Shown: one piece after another, positions 1-6,930 of the stretch
Layout of the letters: each line of letters begins with the position of its first letter
Position numbering within the stretch: position 1 is the first letter of the stretch
NCBI RefSeq assembly: GCF_024170465.1
Contig: NZ_JALJYF010000002.1
Location: forward strand, 1,108,501 to 1,172,500
Reading direction: 5' to 3'
DNA: 64,000 bases
Source of the DNA: Natronospira proteinivora
Lineage (GTDB): Bacteria; Pseudomonadota; Gammaproteobacteria; Natronospirales; Natronospiraceae
Program-made: the position numbers and the translations under genes
Notes under the pieces: generated by a model
Database searches by the model: none
Told to the model about the DNA's origin: nothing
The model's input: the letters and a program-made list of their open reading frames with translations, nothing else

Positions 1-454
1 TCTCCGGATCCAGCAGGCTTTCCATGATCATCTCATCGCTGCCCTCAGGATCACCCCAGCGAAGCTGCCACCACTGACCTTCGTCCGTCTCGCCCAAATA
101 AGCACGGCGCATCCAGACACCCGCGGGCTCACCGTCCGCGTCCAGCCATTCCCATTCGGTATATTCCCCGGCCCGGTAGTCATCATCGGCCTGGGCCAGA
201 TTCATAGTGGGATTATGCAGTGCCACCTGGCCTAGCCAGCTCATGACTTCCGGCTGGAAGCGGGCCAGGATGGCATCGGCCACAGCCTGGGCCATCTGCG
301 CGCTGACTTCTGCCATGGCCTGGCTGGCGGCTTCCTGGGCCACATCCTGTGCGGCACGGCGGGCTGCCTTTTCCGGATCGGCCAGTACATCCAGGGCGGT
401 GCAGCCGGCCAACGACAGGTAGGCGGCAAGGCAGAAGCCGATTCTTGTTCTCAT
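1..454 (-). CDS. Lipoprotein, 3' end cut by window edge
   Basis: Reading leftwards from the ATG at 452-454, the frame stays open to base 1, so the C-terminus lies outside the window. The N-terminus is a short lipoprotein signal (MRTRIGFCLAAYLSLAGC) with a clear LAGC lipobox. An Ala/Gln-rich helical stretch follows (repeated AQ/AE residues, about residues 28-65), then a Trp- and acid-rich segment. About 151 residues are visible. I recognise no family; the exported, lipid-anchored nature is seen directly, the function is not. It diverges from the glycerol phosphate genes across a 134-base gap. Confidence 0.75.
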   Translation of the reverse strand, partial: MRTRIGFCLAAYLSLAGCTALDVLADPEKAARRAAQDVAQEAASQAMAEVSAQMAQAVADAILARFQPEVMSWLGQVALHNPTMNLAQADDDYRAGEYTEWEWLDADGEPAGVWMRRAYLGETDEGQWWQLRWGDPEGSDEMIMESLLDPE

Positions 455-560
455 GGCGATATTCCTTTCCTGTTTGATTTTTCAGACTAGCAGGTCGGCT
501 GGTAAAGGGGGAGCTTTGCCGGCAGCCGCGGCTCCGCTGGGCATGCTATGTTGTTGACCA

Positions 561-572
561 TGCGTTAACGCA
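561..572. promoter_or_regulatory. Perfect 12-bp palindrome in divergent promoter region
   Basis: TGCGTTAACGCA is a perfect 12-base palindrome lying 16 bases before the ATG at 589, between the divergent lipoprotein gene and the glycerol phosphate operon. Position and symmetry suit a repressor operator. Which protein would bind it is unknown; it is not an obvious match to the E. coli GlpR operator. Confidence 0.35.
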
Positions 573-588
573 CAAATAAGGAGTGTGC

Positions 589-1512
589 ATGGTCACTCGT
601 GATGAGCGCTGTCTGATTCTGGGCCGTGGTGCCATGGGGCGGATGTTCGAGGGACTGCTTCGTCATCGCCTCCATGTGGAGACATGGGATCGGGATCCGG
701 ACAGCGGGACGGAAACCGCGCCATTGGAAAACCAGCTAGCCGATGCGCAAGTGCTGATACTGGCCGTGCCGGCCAAGCCGCATGATGAACTGCTCAGGCG
801 GGTGGCGGCGGCCCTGCCCGAGGGGCTTCTTTGTCTGACCATTGCCAAGGGGCTGGATGGTGAGGGGCGTACGCCGGTTCAGCGAATGGCCGAACACCTG
901 GGAGAGGCTTGCGATTGGGGCGCCCTGTACGGCCCGATGATCGCCCGGGATCTCAGTGAAGGGCGCCCGGGTTTTGCCCTGGGGGCGGCCAATGGTGATG
1001 TGGCCGGCGAGCGCATTCAGTCGCTGTTCGCCAAGACACGTCTACATGTACAGGCCAGCCGGGATACCCATGGGGCGGCCTGGGCGGCCATCCTGAAGAA
1101 TGTGTATGTGCCCTTGATCGGCATGGCCCAAGGCCTGGGTATGGGCGATAACGTGCGAGGCTATCTGGTCACCGCGGCCCTGGCCGAGTTGGCCCGAATC
1201 GTGGAAAGAATGGGGGGTGATGCGGCCACCGCCTATAGCCTGGCCGGGCTGGGGGATCTGGTGACCACCGCCACCAGCTTATCTTCGCATCATCGCTCCC
1301 TGGGCGAAGACATGGCGCAAGGTGATCGCAGCATGCTGGCCGACAAGAACGGTTACATCCGCAGCGAAGGCGTGCATACCGCGGCCATGGTAGCCAAGCA
1401 TGGTTTGTTGCCCCTGGATGATTACCCCCTGTTCGCGCTGACCCATGCCTTGTTCGAGGATTCCAGCGATATGGAATCACGGATTTTATCCATGCTGGGG
1501 CAGCTGGAATGA
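589..1512 (+). CDS. NAD(P)-dependent glycerol-3-phosphate dehydrogenase-like protein
   Basis: About 307 residues, somewhat shorter than typical GpsA (about 330-340). It should interconvert dihydroxyacetone phosphate and sn-glycerol 3-phosphate in the cytoplasm. Seen: an N-terminal nucleotide-binding glycine motif (LGRGAMGRM), the ILKNVYV segment corresponding to the catalytic Lys of the family, and a GLGDLVTTAT segment followed by SSHHRSLGE, which resembles the substrate-binding part of GpsA but is less conserved than the usual NxRNRRFG stretch. The ATG at 589 is preferred over the GTG at 583 because AAGGAG at 578-583 is the ribosome site and overlaps the GTG. First gene of a tight operon; its stop overlaps the next start by 4 bases. 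It may be a specialised paralogue of a main gpsA elsewhere. Confidence 0.8.
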   Translation: MVTRDERCLILGRGAMGRMFEGLLRHRLHVETWDRDPDSGTETAPLENQLADAQVLILAVPAKPHDELLRRVAAALPEGLLCLTIAKGLDGEGRTPVQRMAEHLGEACDWGALYGPMIARDLSEGRPGFALGAANGDVAGERIQSLFAKTRLHVQASRDTHGAAWAAILKNVYVPLIGMAQGLGMGDNVRGYLVTAALAELARIVERMGGDAATAYSLAGLGDLVTTATSLSSHHRSLGEDMAQGDRSMLADKNGYIRSEGVHTAAMVAKHGLLPLDDYPLFALTHALFEDSSDMESRILSMLGQLE

Positions 1513-2255
1513 GCGGGCAGGGCTGGCCGGATCGACTGGTGGCCCATCGTGGGTGGCCAGGGCGTTACCCGGAGAACAGCCGCTCGGGCATGCGGGCGGT
1601 ACTGGAAGCCGGTGCCCGTTTTGTGGAGTTCGATGTGCAATTGACGGCGGATCGCCAGGCCCTGGTTTTTCATGATGATCAGCTCTACCGTCTGATGGGC
1701 CTGCCGGGCCGGGTGGGTGATCTGGACCTGAAAGAACTGCTGGCGGCCCCCCTGCGTCAGCCCGAGGGGGATGGCTTTGTCGAGGAAGGCCCACCCTCCT
1801 TGCAAGCCATGCTGGCGCTGCTCTCGGATTGGCCGACGGTGACCGTCTTCATCGAGCTCAAGCGGGCCAGCATGCGCCGTTATGGCCGGGATGCCCTGCT
1901 GGAGTCGGTATTGGCGGCCCTCCATGGTGTGACCAATCCGGTGGTACTGATTTCCTTTGATAGCCAGGTGCTGGAGCGGGCCCGGGCCCGCGGTGCGAAA
2001 TCCATCGGCTGGGTGTTTAAACCCTGGAACGAGCGGGCCCGGATCGAGGCGGCCCGCCTGAGTCCGGATTATCTCTTTGTACGCAAAGACCGGGTGCCGG
2101 CCGGCGAGGCACCTTTTTGGCCCGGGTCCTGGCAGTGGGTCATCTATGATGTGAATGAACGGGCATCCGCCGAAGCCCTGCTGACGCGCGGGGCCGATCT
2201 CATCGAAACCGATTATCTGCCGGAGTTGGCGGGGCTTGCCCATGGCAGAACCTGA
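1509..2255 (+). CDS. Glycerophosphodiester phosphodiesterase
   Basis: A 248-residue GDPD-family enzyme that hydrolyses glycerophosphodiesters (deacylated phospholipids) to glycerol 3-phosphate and an alcohol. Seen: LVAHRGWPGRYPENS at residues about 10-24 carrying the catalytic His-Arg-Gly and the metal-binding Glu-Asn, FVEFDVQLT with the metal ligands Glu and Asp, then VFHDD with the second catalytic His. No signal peptide, so cytoplasmic (UgpQ-like rather than the periplasmic GlpQ). It starts in an ATGA overlap with the dehydrogenase gene and its end overlaps the kinase start, so it is translated as part of one glycerol phosphate operon. Confidence 0.88.
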   Translation: MSGQGWPDRLVAHRGWPGRYPENSRSGMRAVLEAGARFVEFDVQLTADRQALVFHDDQLYRLMGLPGRVGDLDLKELLAAPLRQPEGDGFVEEGPPSLQAMLALLSDWPTVTVFIELKRASMRRYGRDALLESVLAALHGVTNPVVLISFDSQVLERARARGAKSIGWVFKPWNERARIEAARLSPDYLFVRKDRVPAGEAPFWPGSWQWVIYDVNERASAEALLTRGADLIETDYLPELAGLAHGRT

Positions 2256-3678
2256 GTTTTACTTGTTGTTGGACCAAGGCGGGCACAGTTCCCGGGCCAT
2301 GGTGCTGGATGGCCAGGGTGTGATCCGGGCCGAGGCAAAGTATTCGGTGGAGACTCGGGAAAGCGGGGATCGGGTGGAGCAGGATGGGCCGGCGATTCTC
2401 GACAGCCTGCGCCAGGCTATTGGCACGGTGATGCAATCACTGGCTCAGGATGCGCATCATCTGGTGGCGGCCGGTTTGGGCGTGCAGCGGGGCAGTGTGC
2501 TTTGTTGGCGACGCAGCAACGGCGAGGCCCTGTCGCCGGTGCTGTCCTGGCGGGACCGGCGGGCGCCGGCTGAATCAGGCCTCGACCCCGCCGATATCCG
2601 GCAGCGAAGTGGGCTCCGCTTTTCTCCCTATGGCGGTGCCCCCAAGCTGCGCTGGTGTCTGGATGAACTGCCCGCGGTTCAACAGGCCCGATTGGACAAT
2701 GACCTGGTGATGGGTCCTCTGGGCAGTTATTTGATTCAGGGCTTGTTGCGAGAGCAACCCGCACTGGTGGACCCCACCCTGGCCCAGCGGACCCTGCTCT
2801 ACGATCGCCGGACCATGGATTGGAGCGAGCCAACTCTGGCGCAACTGGGTATTGAGCGGGATCATCTGCCCCGCGTCGTGCCCAGTCATCATCCCTATGG
2901 TTATCTCCGGGACGGCCCGGTGGATTGTCCGCTGACCCTCCTGCAGGGCGACCAGAACGCCGTTCCCTGGGTCGCCGGCCCGCCGGCGGGCGACACGGCC
3001 TATATCAATCTGGGCACCGGCGCTTTCATCCTGCGCCCGGTGGATGGCGAGCAGTATCCCGGTCCCTTCCAGTTCAGTCTGCTCGACCCCGGCCAGGCAC
3101 CCCATTACGCCCTGGAGGCCAGCGTCCATGGCGCCGGCGCGGCCCTGCAATGGTTTGCCAATACGCGGGGCAGGGCGGTGGCGCCCGAGGAGATTCAGGT
3201 CAGTCTGGATGGTGAGCGGACACCATCCATTTTCCTCAATACCGTGGGCGGACTGGGGTCGCCCTGGTGGCAGCCGGGGCCTTCGCCCCAGTTTCTGGAT
3301 ACGGCCGGACAGTCCGTGGCAGTCGATGGTGATGATCCGGCCCAGCTGGCCGCTATCCTGGAAAGCCTCTGTTTTCTGATCAAGGTGAATCTGGACACCA
3401 TGGAGACCCTGGCCGGGCCGATTGAGAAGCTGATTGTGGCCGGTGGCCTGAGCCGTAGCCGCCCCCTCTGCCAACGCCTGGGCCAGTTGATGGACCGCCC
3501 CCTCTATCGTCTGGAGAACCCGGAAGCCACCCTGGTGGGTCTATGGTCCCAGCTGGCCGGCCCCGAGCAGCCTCGAACGGGTGAGCGCGTGGAAAGTGAT
3601 CGTCCGGATCCCCACTTGCAGGCACGCTTTCAGCATTGGCATCAAGCCCTGGAGTCGGTCTTGTCTGGCAGGAAATGA
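2242..3678 (+). CDS. Glycerol-kinase-like FGGY carbohydrate kinase
   Basis: A 478-residue FGGY kinase most like glycerol kinase, which makes glycerol 3-phosphate from glycerol and ATP. Seen: N-terminal LLDQGGHSSRAMVLD (GlpK normally has DQGTTSSR), SWRDRRAP matching the WQDRRT motif, SGLRFSPYGGAPKLRW matching the glycerol-site strand, GDQNAVPW, YINLGTGAF, and ASVHGAGAALQW. The altered DQGG in the phosphate loop leaves the exact substrate open: glycerol or a related polyol. The ATG at 2242 is preferred to the in-frame TTG at 2236; both lie inside the end of the phosphodiesterase gene, giving coupled translation. Last gene of the operon; no GlpF facilitator is nearby. Confidence 0.78.
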   Translation: MAEPEFYLLLDQGGHSSRAMVLDGQGVIRAEAKYSVETRESGDRVEQDGPAILDSLRQAIGTVMQSLAQDAHHLVAAGLGVQRGSVLCWRRSNGEALSPVLSWRDRRAPAESGLDPADIRQRSGLRFSPYGGAPKLRWCLDELPAVQQARLDNDLVMGPLGSYLIQGLLREQPALVDPTLAQRTLLYDRRTMDWSEPTLAQLGIERDHLPRVVPSHHPYGYLRDGPVDCPLTLLQGDQNAVPWVAGPPAGDTAYINLGTGAFILRPVDGEQYPGPFQFSLLDPGQAPHYALEASVHGAGAALQWFANTRGRAVAPEEIQVSLDGERTPSIFLNTVGGLGSPWWQPGPSPQFLDTAGQSVAVDGDDPAQLAAILESLCFLIKVNLDTMETLAGPIEKLIVAGGLSRSRPLCQRLGQLMDRPLYRLENPEATLVGLWSQLAGPEQPRTGERVESDRPDPHLQARFQHWHQALESVLSGRK

Positions 3679-3706
3679 ATTTTTTGATTATGTAGGAGCC
3701 TAGAGC

Positions 3707-4423
3707 GTGGAGCAGAATGAGAAAATCATTGAAAAGCAGGCCATAGAGCTCGCTCGGGCTAGGAAAAAAGAGATCGCCAGGAAATGGACCGATCCCGAGC
3801 GGTTTCCACCTGAGGAAGAGCCGGTATCTGTCTTCATGGCTGGCTGTCCTGGTGCCGGGAAAACCGAGGCCTCGATAGAGCTACTTGAAAGCTTGGACGG
3901 GAATGGAAGCCCCATCATTCGGATCGACCCCGACGAGCTACGGGATGAGTTTCCGGGCTATACGGGAGGTAACTCGTGGCTTTTCCAGGCAGGGGTCTCA
4001 ATTCTTGTTGAGAAGATCCATGACCTCGCCTTGAAGCAGAAGCAGAGTTTTCTTCTCGATGGCACATTGACCAACTATAGGATAGCGGAGCAGAACGTGA
4101 AACGCTCTTTGAAGAAGGGGCGGTTCGTACAGATCCTTTATGTCTACCAGGAGCCGAAGCTCGCCTGGGAGTTTGTGAAAGCCCGGGAGCAAAAGGAAGG
4201 GCGAAATATACGTCCTGAGGATTTCGTCCGCCAGTATTTTGCGGCACGGGAGGTCGTAAATCGCCTCAAAGGCGAGCTGGGAAAGGAACTGCGAGTCGAT
4301 TTGCTGGTCAAGGACCATGACGGGTCTCACAAGGCGTACAAGGCCGGGATCGACAAGATTGACAACCACCTCCCTGAAAAATATGATCCCGAATCCTTGG
4401 AAAAGCTTCTCGGCCTCCGCTAG
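3707..4423 (+). CDS. Zeta toxin-family kinase
   Basis: A 238-residue P-loop kinase of the zeta toxin family. Zeta toxins phosphorylate UDP-sugars of cell-wall synthesis or related small molecules. Seen: a Walker A AGCPGAGKT at residues 45-53, then IRIDPDELRDEFPGY, the family's catalytic Asp and substrate region, FLLDGTLTN, and an Arg-rich segment in KAREQKEGRNIRPEDF that supplies the lid arginines. The first 38 residues are a charged helix. GTG start with GGAG 9 bases upstream. Base composition is less GC-rich than the operon before it, and it opens the accessory island. A 51-codon gene follows 10 bases downstream. No epsilon-type antitoxin precedes it, so it may act as a toxin with an unusual partner or as a benign kinase. 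Confidence 0.82.
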   Translation: MEQNEKIIEKQAIELARARKKEIARKWTDPERFPPEEEPVSVFMAGCPGAGKTEASIELLESLDGNGSPIIRIDPDELRDEFPGYTGGNSWLFQAGVSILVEKIHDLALKQKQSFLLDGTLTNYRIAEQNVKRSLKKGRFVQILYVYQEPKLAWEFVKAREQKEGRNIRPEDFVRQYFAAREVVNRLKGELGKELRVDLLVKDHDGSHKAYKAGIDKIDNHLPEKYDPESLEKLLGLR

Positions 4424-4433
4424 AGTCAACAGT

Positions 4434-4589
4434 ATGTTCGGAACAAAGAAAAAAGCCGTCGGATCCACCCGTTTTTCGGATTTCATCCGGAACGCCTCGG
4501 CGCGCGAGAAGAAAAAGCTCTATGAGAAAGTGCTGGAGCGGGCTTCAGAGCGCCAGCGCCGTGTAATCGAGGGCGCTTCAGAGGGCTAG
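4434..4589 (+). CDS. 51-aa small basic protein after the zeta kinase
   Basis: Small ORF starting at the ATG at 4434, 10 bases after the zeta kinase stop. The product begins MFGTKKKAVGSTRFSDFIRN and continues as a charged amphipathic helix rich in Lys, Arg and Glu. Longer in-frame starts exist inside the kinase gene but give a composition unlike a protein, so the 51-codon form is preferred. It is probably co-transcribed with the kinase. It could be the antitoxin or a regulatory partner, in the reverse order to epsilon-zeta; I do not recognise a named family. Confidence 0.55.
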   Translation: MFGTKKKAVGSTRFSDFIRNASAREKKKLYEKVLERASERQRRVIEGASEG

Positions 4590-4738
4590 CTCCTGTTGCC
4601 CTCTTGGTCCCTTGGTCACACTCTGCTCACCTCTGTCTGTCTTACCCCACGTCCTATCCGAGCGCTGCAGGCCGCGTGCGGTGAAATTCCCTACTCGTTG
4701 AGCAGATAAACTTGCACGGTCCGTTGGGAGCGACTACT

Positions 4739-4761
4739 CTGCATCATAATCGATGATGCAG
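4739..4761. promoter_or_regulatory. 9-bp inverted repeat before the solo half-S gene
   Basis: CTGCATCAT, a 5-base spacer, then ATGATGCAG: a perfect 9-base inverted repeat ending 17 bases before the ATG at 4779. No T-run follows, so it is not a standard terminator. It could be an operator (for example for a controller or autoregulating protein) or an mRNA hairpin limiting translation of the downstream gene. Confidence 0.45.
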
Positions 4762-4778
4762 ATGAGACCGTAGCGCCC

Positions 4779-5402
4779 ATGGCCGCAACACCTCTTAACC
4801 AGATCGCAGAAATCCTGCCCGGCTACCCGTTTCGCGGGGCGCTGAAGGCGCAGGCGGATGGCAATGCCTGGGCGGTTCAGGTGCGACATGTCTCGTCGCG
4901 GGAGTGGGTCAGCATGGATTCTGCGGCCCGGGTTGTGGGTGGGGAGGCGCTGGATCGGGTGCAGTTGGGTGGCCGCCGGCGGCCGGATTACCTGCAGCCG
5001 GGGGATGTGCTCTTTATGGCGCGTGGCCCTCGCAATGGGGCTGTTCTGATTGAGGAGGTCCCCGAGGCGACGGTCTGCACTCCGCATTTCTTTCTCATCC
5101 GCCTGAAGCCAGGATCGGATGACATCGTTGATCCGGGCTTTCTCGTCTGGCAGCTCAATCACGGCGAGGGGCGGGCGGCCATTGCCGCGGGTCGGCAGGG
5201 CTCGCTGATGCCCAGTGTGCCTAAGACCGAGCTGGCCGCTATCCGCCTGCACCTGCCGCCCCTGGCCCGACAGCGCCACCTGGTGGCACTGTTTCGGGGG
5301 GCGGACCGCGAAGCTGAGCTGATGCAGGCGCTTATCGATAACCGACATCGGGAGGTCACGGCCATTGGCCGGGCCATGCTGGATACCGTCCGTAATGGAT
5401 AA
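4779..5402 (+). CDS. Half-length type I restriction specificity (S) protein
   Basis: A 207-residue protein with the layout of one half of HsdS: a single target recognition domain (about residues 5-165) ending in LPPLARQRHLVALF, the start of the conserved spacer helix (canonical form LPxxxEQxxI), then a short helical tail. Full HsdS proteins carry two such halves. Half-S proteins can work as homodimers recognising symmetric sites, as known from engineered and some natural type I systems. The gene lies 13 bases before hsdM and is in the same transcription unit, while a complete hsdS lies after hsdM. An inverted repeat sits just upstream. The ribosome site is weak. It could be a second specificity subunit, a regulator of assembly, or a relic kept by selection; the reading frame is intact. 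Confidence 0.72.
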   Translation: MAATPLNQIAEILPGYPFRGALKAQADGNAWAVQVRHVSSREWVSMDSAARVVGGEALDRVQLGGRRRPDYLQPGDVLFMARGPRNGAVLIEEVPEATVCTPHFFLIRLKPGSDDIVDPGFLVWQLNHGEGRAAIAAGRQGSLMPSVPKTELAAIRLHLPPLARQRHLVALFRGADREAELMQALIDNRHREVTAIGRAMLDTVRNG

Positions 5403-5415
5403 CAGGGAGAACACC

Positions 5416-6930
5416 ATGAACACCCCCGTCAGCCAGGCGCAGATCAACAAGGCGGTCTGGAACGCCTGTGACACCTTTCGCGGGACTGTGGACGCGAGCA
5501 TCTACAAGGATTTCGTGCTCACCATGCTCTTTGTGAAATACCTGTCCGATGTCTGGCAGGACCACTGGGAGCAGTACCAGTCCGAGCACGGCGACCACCC
5601 GGAGCTGATTCGGGAGCTGATGAAGAATGAGCGCTTCGTGTTGCCACCGGCGGCCAACTTCTATGACCTCTACGAGCACCGGCATGAGCCCGGCAACGGC
5701 GAGCGCATCGATAAGGCCCTGCACGCCATCGAGGAAACCAACAGCCAGAAGCTGGCCGATGTCTTCCAGGACATTAGTTTCAACTCCAACAAGCTCGGCG
5801 ATGAGAAATCGAAAAATGAGATCCTCAAGGCCCTGCTGGAGGACTTCCACCGCCCCGAGCTGAACCTGCGGCCCAGCCGCATTGGTCGGCTGGACATCAT
5901 CGGCAACGCCTACGAGTTCCTGATCGCCCAGTTTGCTGCGAGCTCCGGCAAGAAGGCCGGGGAGTTCTATACCCCCGCCGAGGTGTCCGAGCTAATCGCC
6001 GAGCTGCTGAGCCCGGAAGAAGGCGACGAGATTTGCGACCCGGCCTGCGGCTCCGGCTCCCTGCTGCTCAAATGTGCCAACCAGATCAAGAACGCTTTTA
6101 ACGGCTCGAAGAAGTTCGCCCTCCATGGGCAGGAAGCCATCGGCAGCACCTGGGCCCTGGCCAAGATGAATATGTTCCTGCACGGCGTGGACAATCACCG
6201 CATCGAGTGGGGCGACACCATCCGCAACCCCAAGCTGCTGGACAACAAGGGCCGGCTACAGCAGTTCGATGTGGTGGCGGCCAATCCGCCCTTCTCGCTC
6301 GACAAGTGGGGCCATGACTCCGCCGAAAATGACCCGCACAACCGTTTCCGCCGTGGCATCCCACCCAAGACCAAGGGTGACTACGCCTTCATTCAGCACA
6401 TGGTTGAGACCCTCAAGCCGAAAACCGGGCGTATGGGCGTCGTGGTCCCCCACGGCGTGCTCTTCCGCGGCTCATCCGAGGGCAAGATCCGCAAGCAGCT
6501 GATCGAGGAAGGCCTGCTGGATGCCGTGATCGGCCTGCCGGAAAAGCTCTTCTTCGGCACCGGCATCCCCGCCGCCATTCTGGTGTTTCGCCAGGACAGG
6601 CAGGACGACAAGGTGATGTTCATCGACGCCAGCCGCGAATTTCAGGCCGGCAAGAACCAGAATGCCCTGTCGGAAGACAATATCCGAAAGATCGTCGAGA
6701 CCTATCAGGCCCGCGAGACGGTGGACAAGTACGCCTACCTCGCCACCGTCGATGAGATACGGGAAAACGACTTCAACCTGAATATCCCCCGCTATGTGGA
6801 CACCTTCGAGGAAGAGGAAGAAATCGACCTCATGGCGGTGCGCGCCGAGCGGAAGGAGCTCAAGGCGAAGCTGGAAACGCTGGAAACAGAGATGGACGGG
6901 TATCTGAAGGAGCTGGGTTATGGTGCCTGA
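5416..6930 (+). CDS. hsdM: Type I restriction-modification DNA methyltransferase subunit (HsdM)
   Basis: A 504-residue N6-adenine methyltransferase subunit that, with S, recognises and methylates DNA and, with R, forms the restriction complex. Seen: an N-terminal HsdM helical domain (about residues 5-150), GEFYTPAEVSELIAEL preceding the methylase core as in EcoR124-type subunits, SAM motif I DPACGSGSLLLK at about residue 207, and catalytic motif IV NPPFS at about 290. The ATG at 5416 with GGGAG upstream is chosen; the longer frame back to 5365 overlaps the half-S gene. The end overlaps hsdS by 11 bases. Confidence 0.93.
   Translation: MNTPVSQAQINKAVWNACDTFRGTVDASIYKDFVLTMLFVKYLSDVWQDHWEQYQSEHGDHPELIRELMKNERFVLPPAANFYDLYEHRHEPGNGERIDKALHAIEETNSQKLADVFQDISFNSNKLGDEKSKNEILKALLEDFHRPELNLRPSRIGRLDIIGNAYEFLIAQFAASSGKKAGEFYTPAEVSELIAELLSPEEGDEICDPACGSGSLLLKCANQIKNAFNGSKKFALHGQEAIGSTWALAKMNMFLHGVDNHRIEWGDTIRNPKLLDNKGRLQQFDVVAANPPFSLDKWGHDSAENDPHNRFRRGIPPKTKGDYAFIQHMVETLKPKTGRMGVVVPHGVLFRGSSEGKIRKQLIEEGLLDAVIGLPEKLFFGTGIPAAILVFRQDRQDDKVMFIDASREFQAGKNQNALSEDNIRKIVETYQARETVDKYAYLATVDEIRENDFNLNIPRYVDTFEEEEEIDLMAVRAERKELKAKLETLETEMDGYLKELGYGA

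Noticed and set aside
3681..3697. Possible att repeat: GATTATG near 3.69 kb also occurs in the tRNA
   Set aside because: Only seven bases match and the position in the tRNA is the anticodon region, not the 3' end; chance is enough to explain it.
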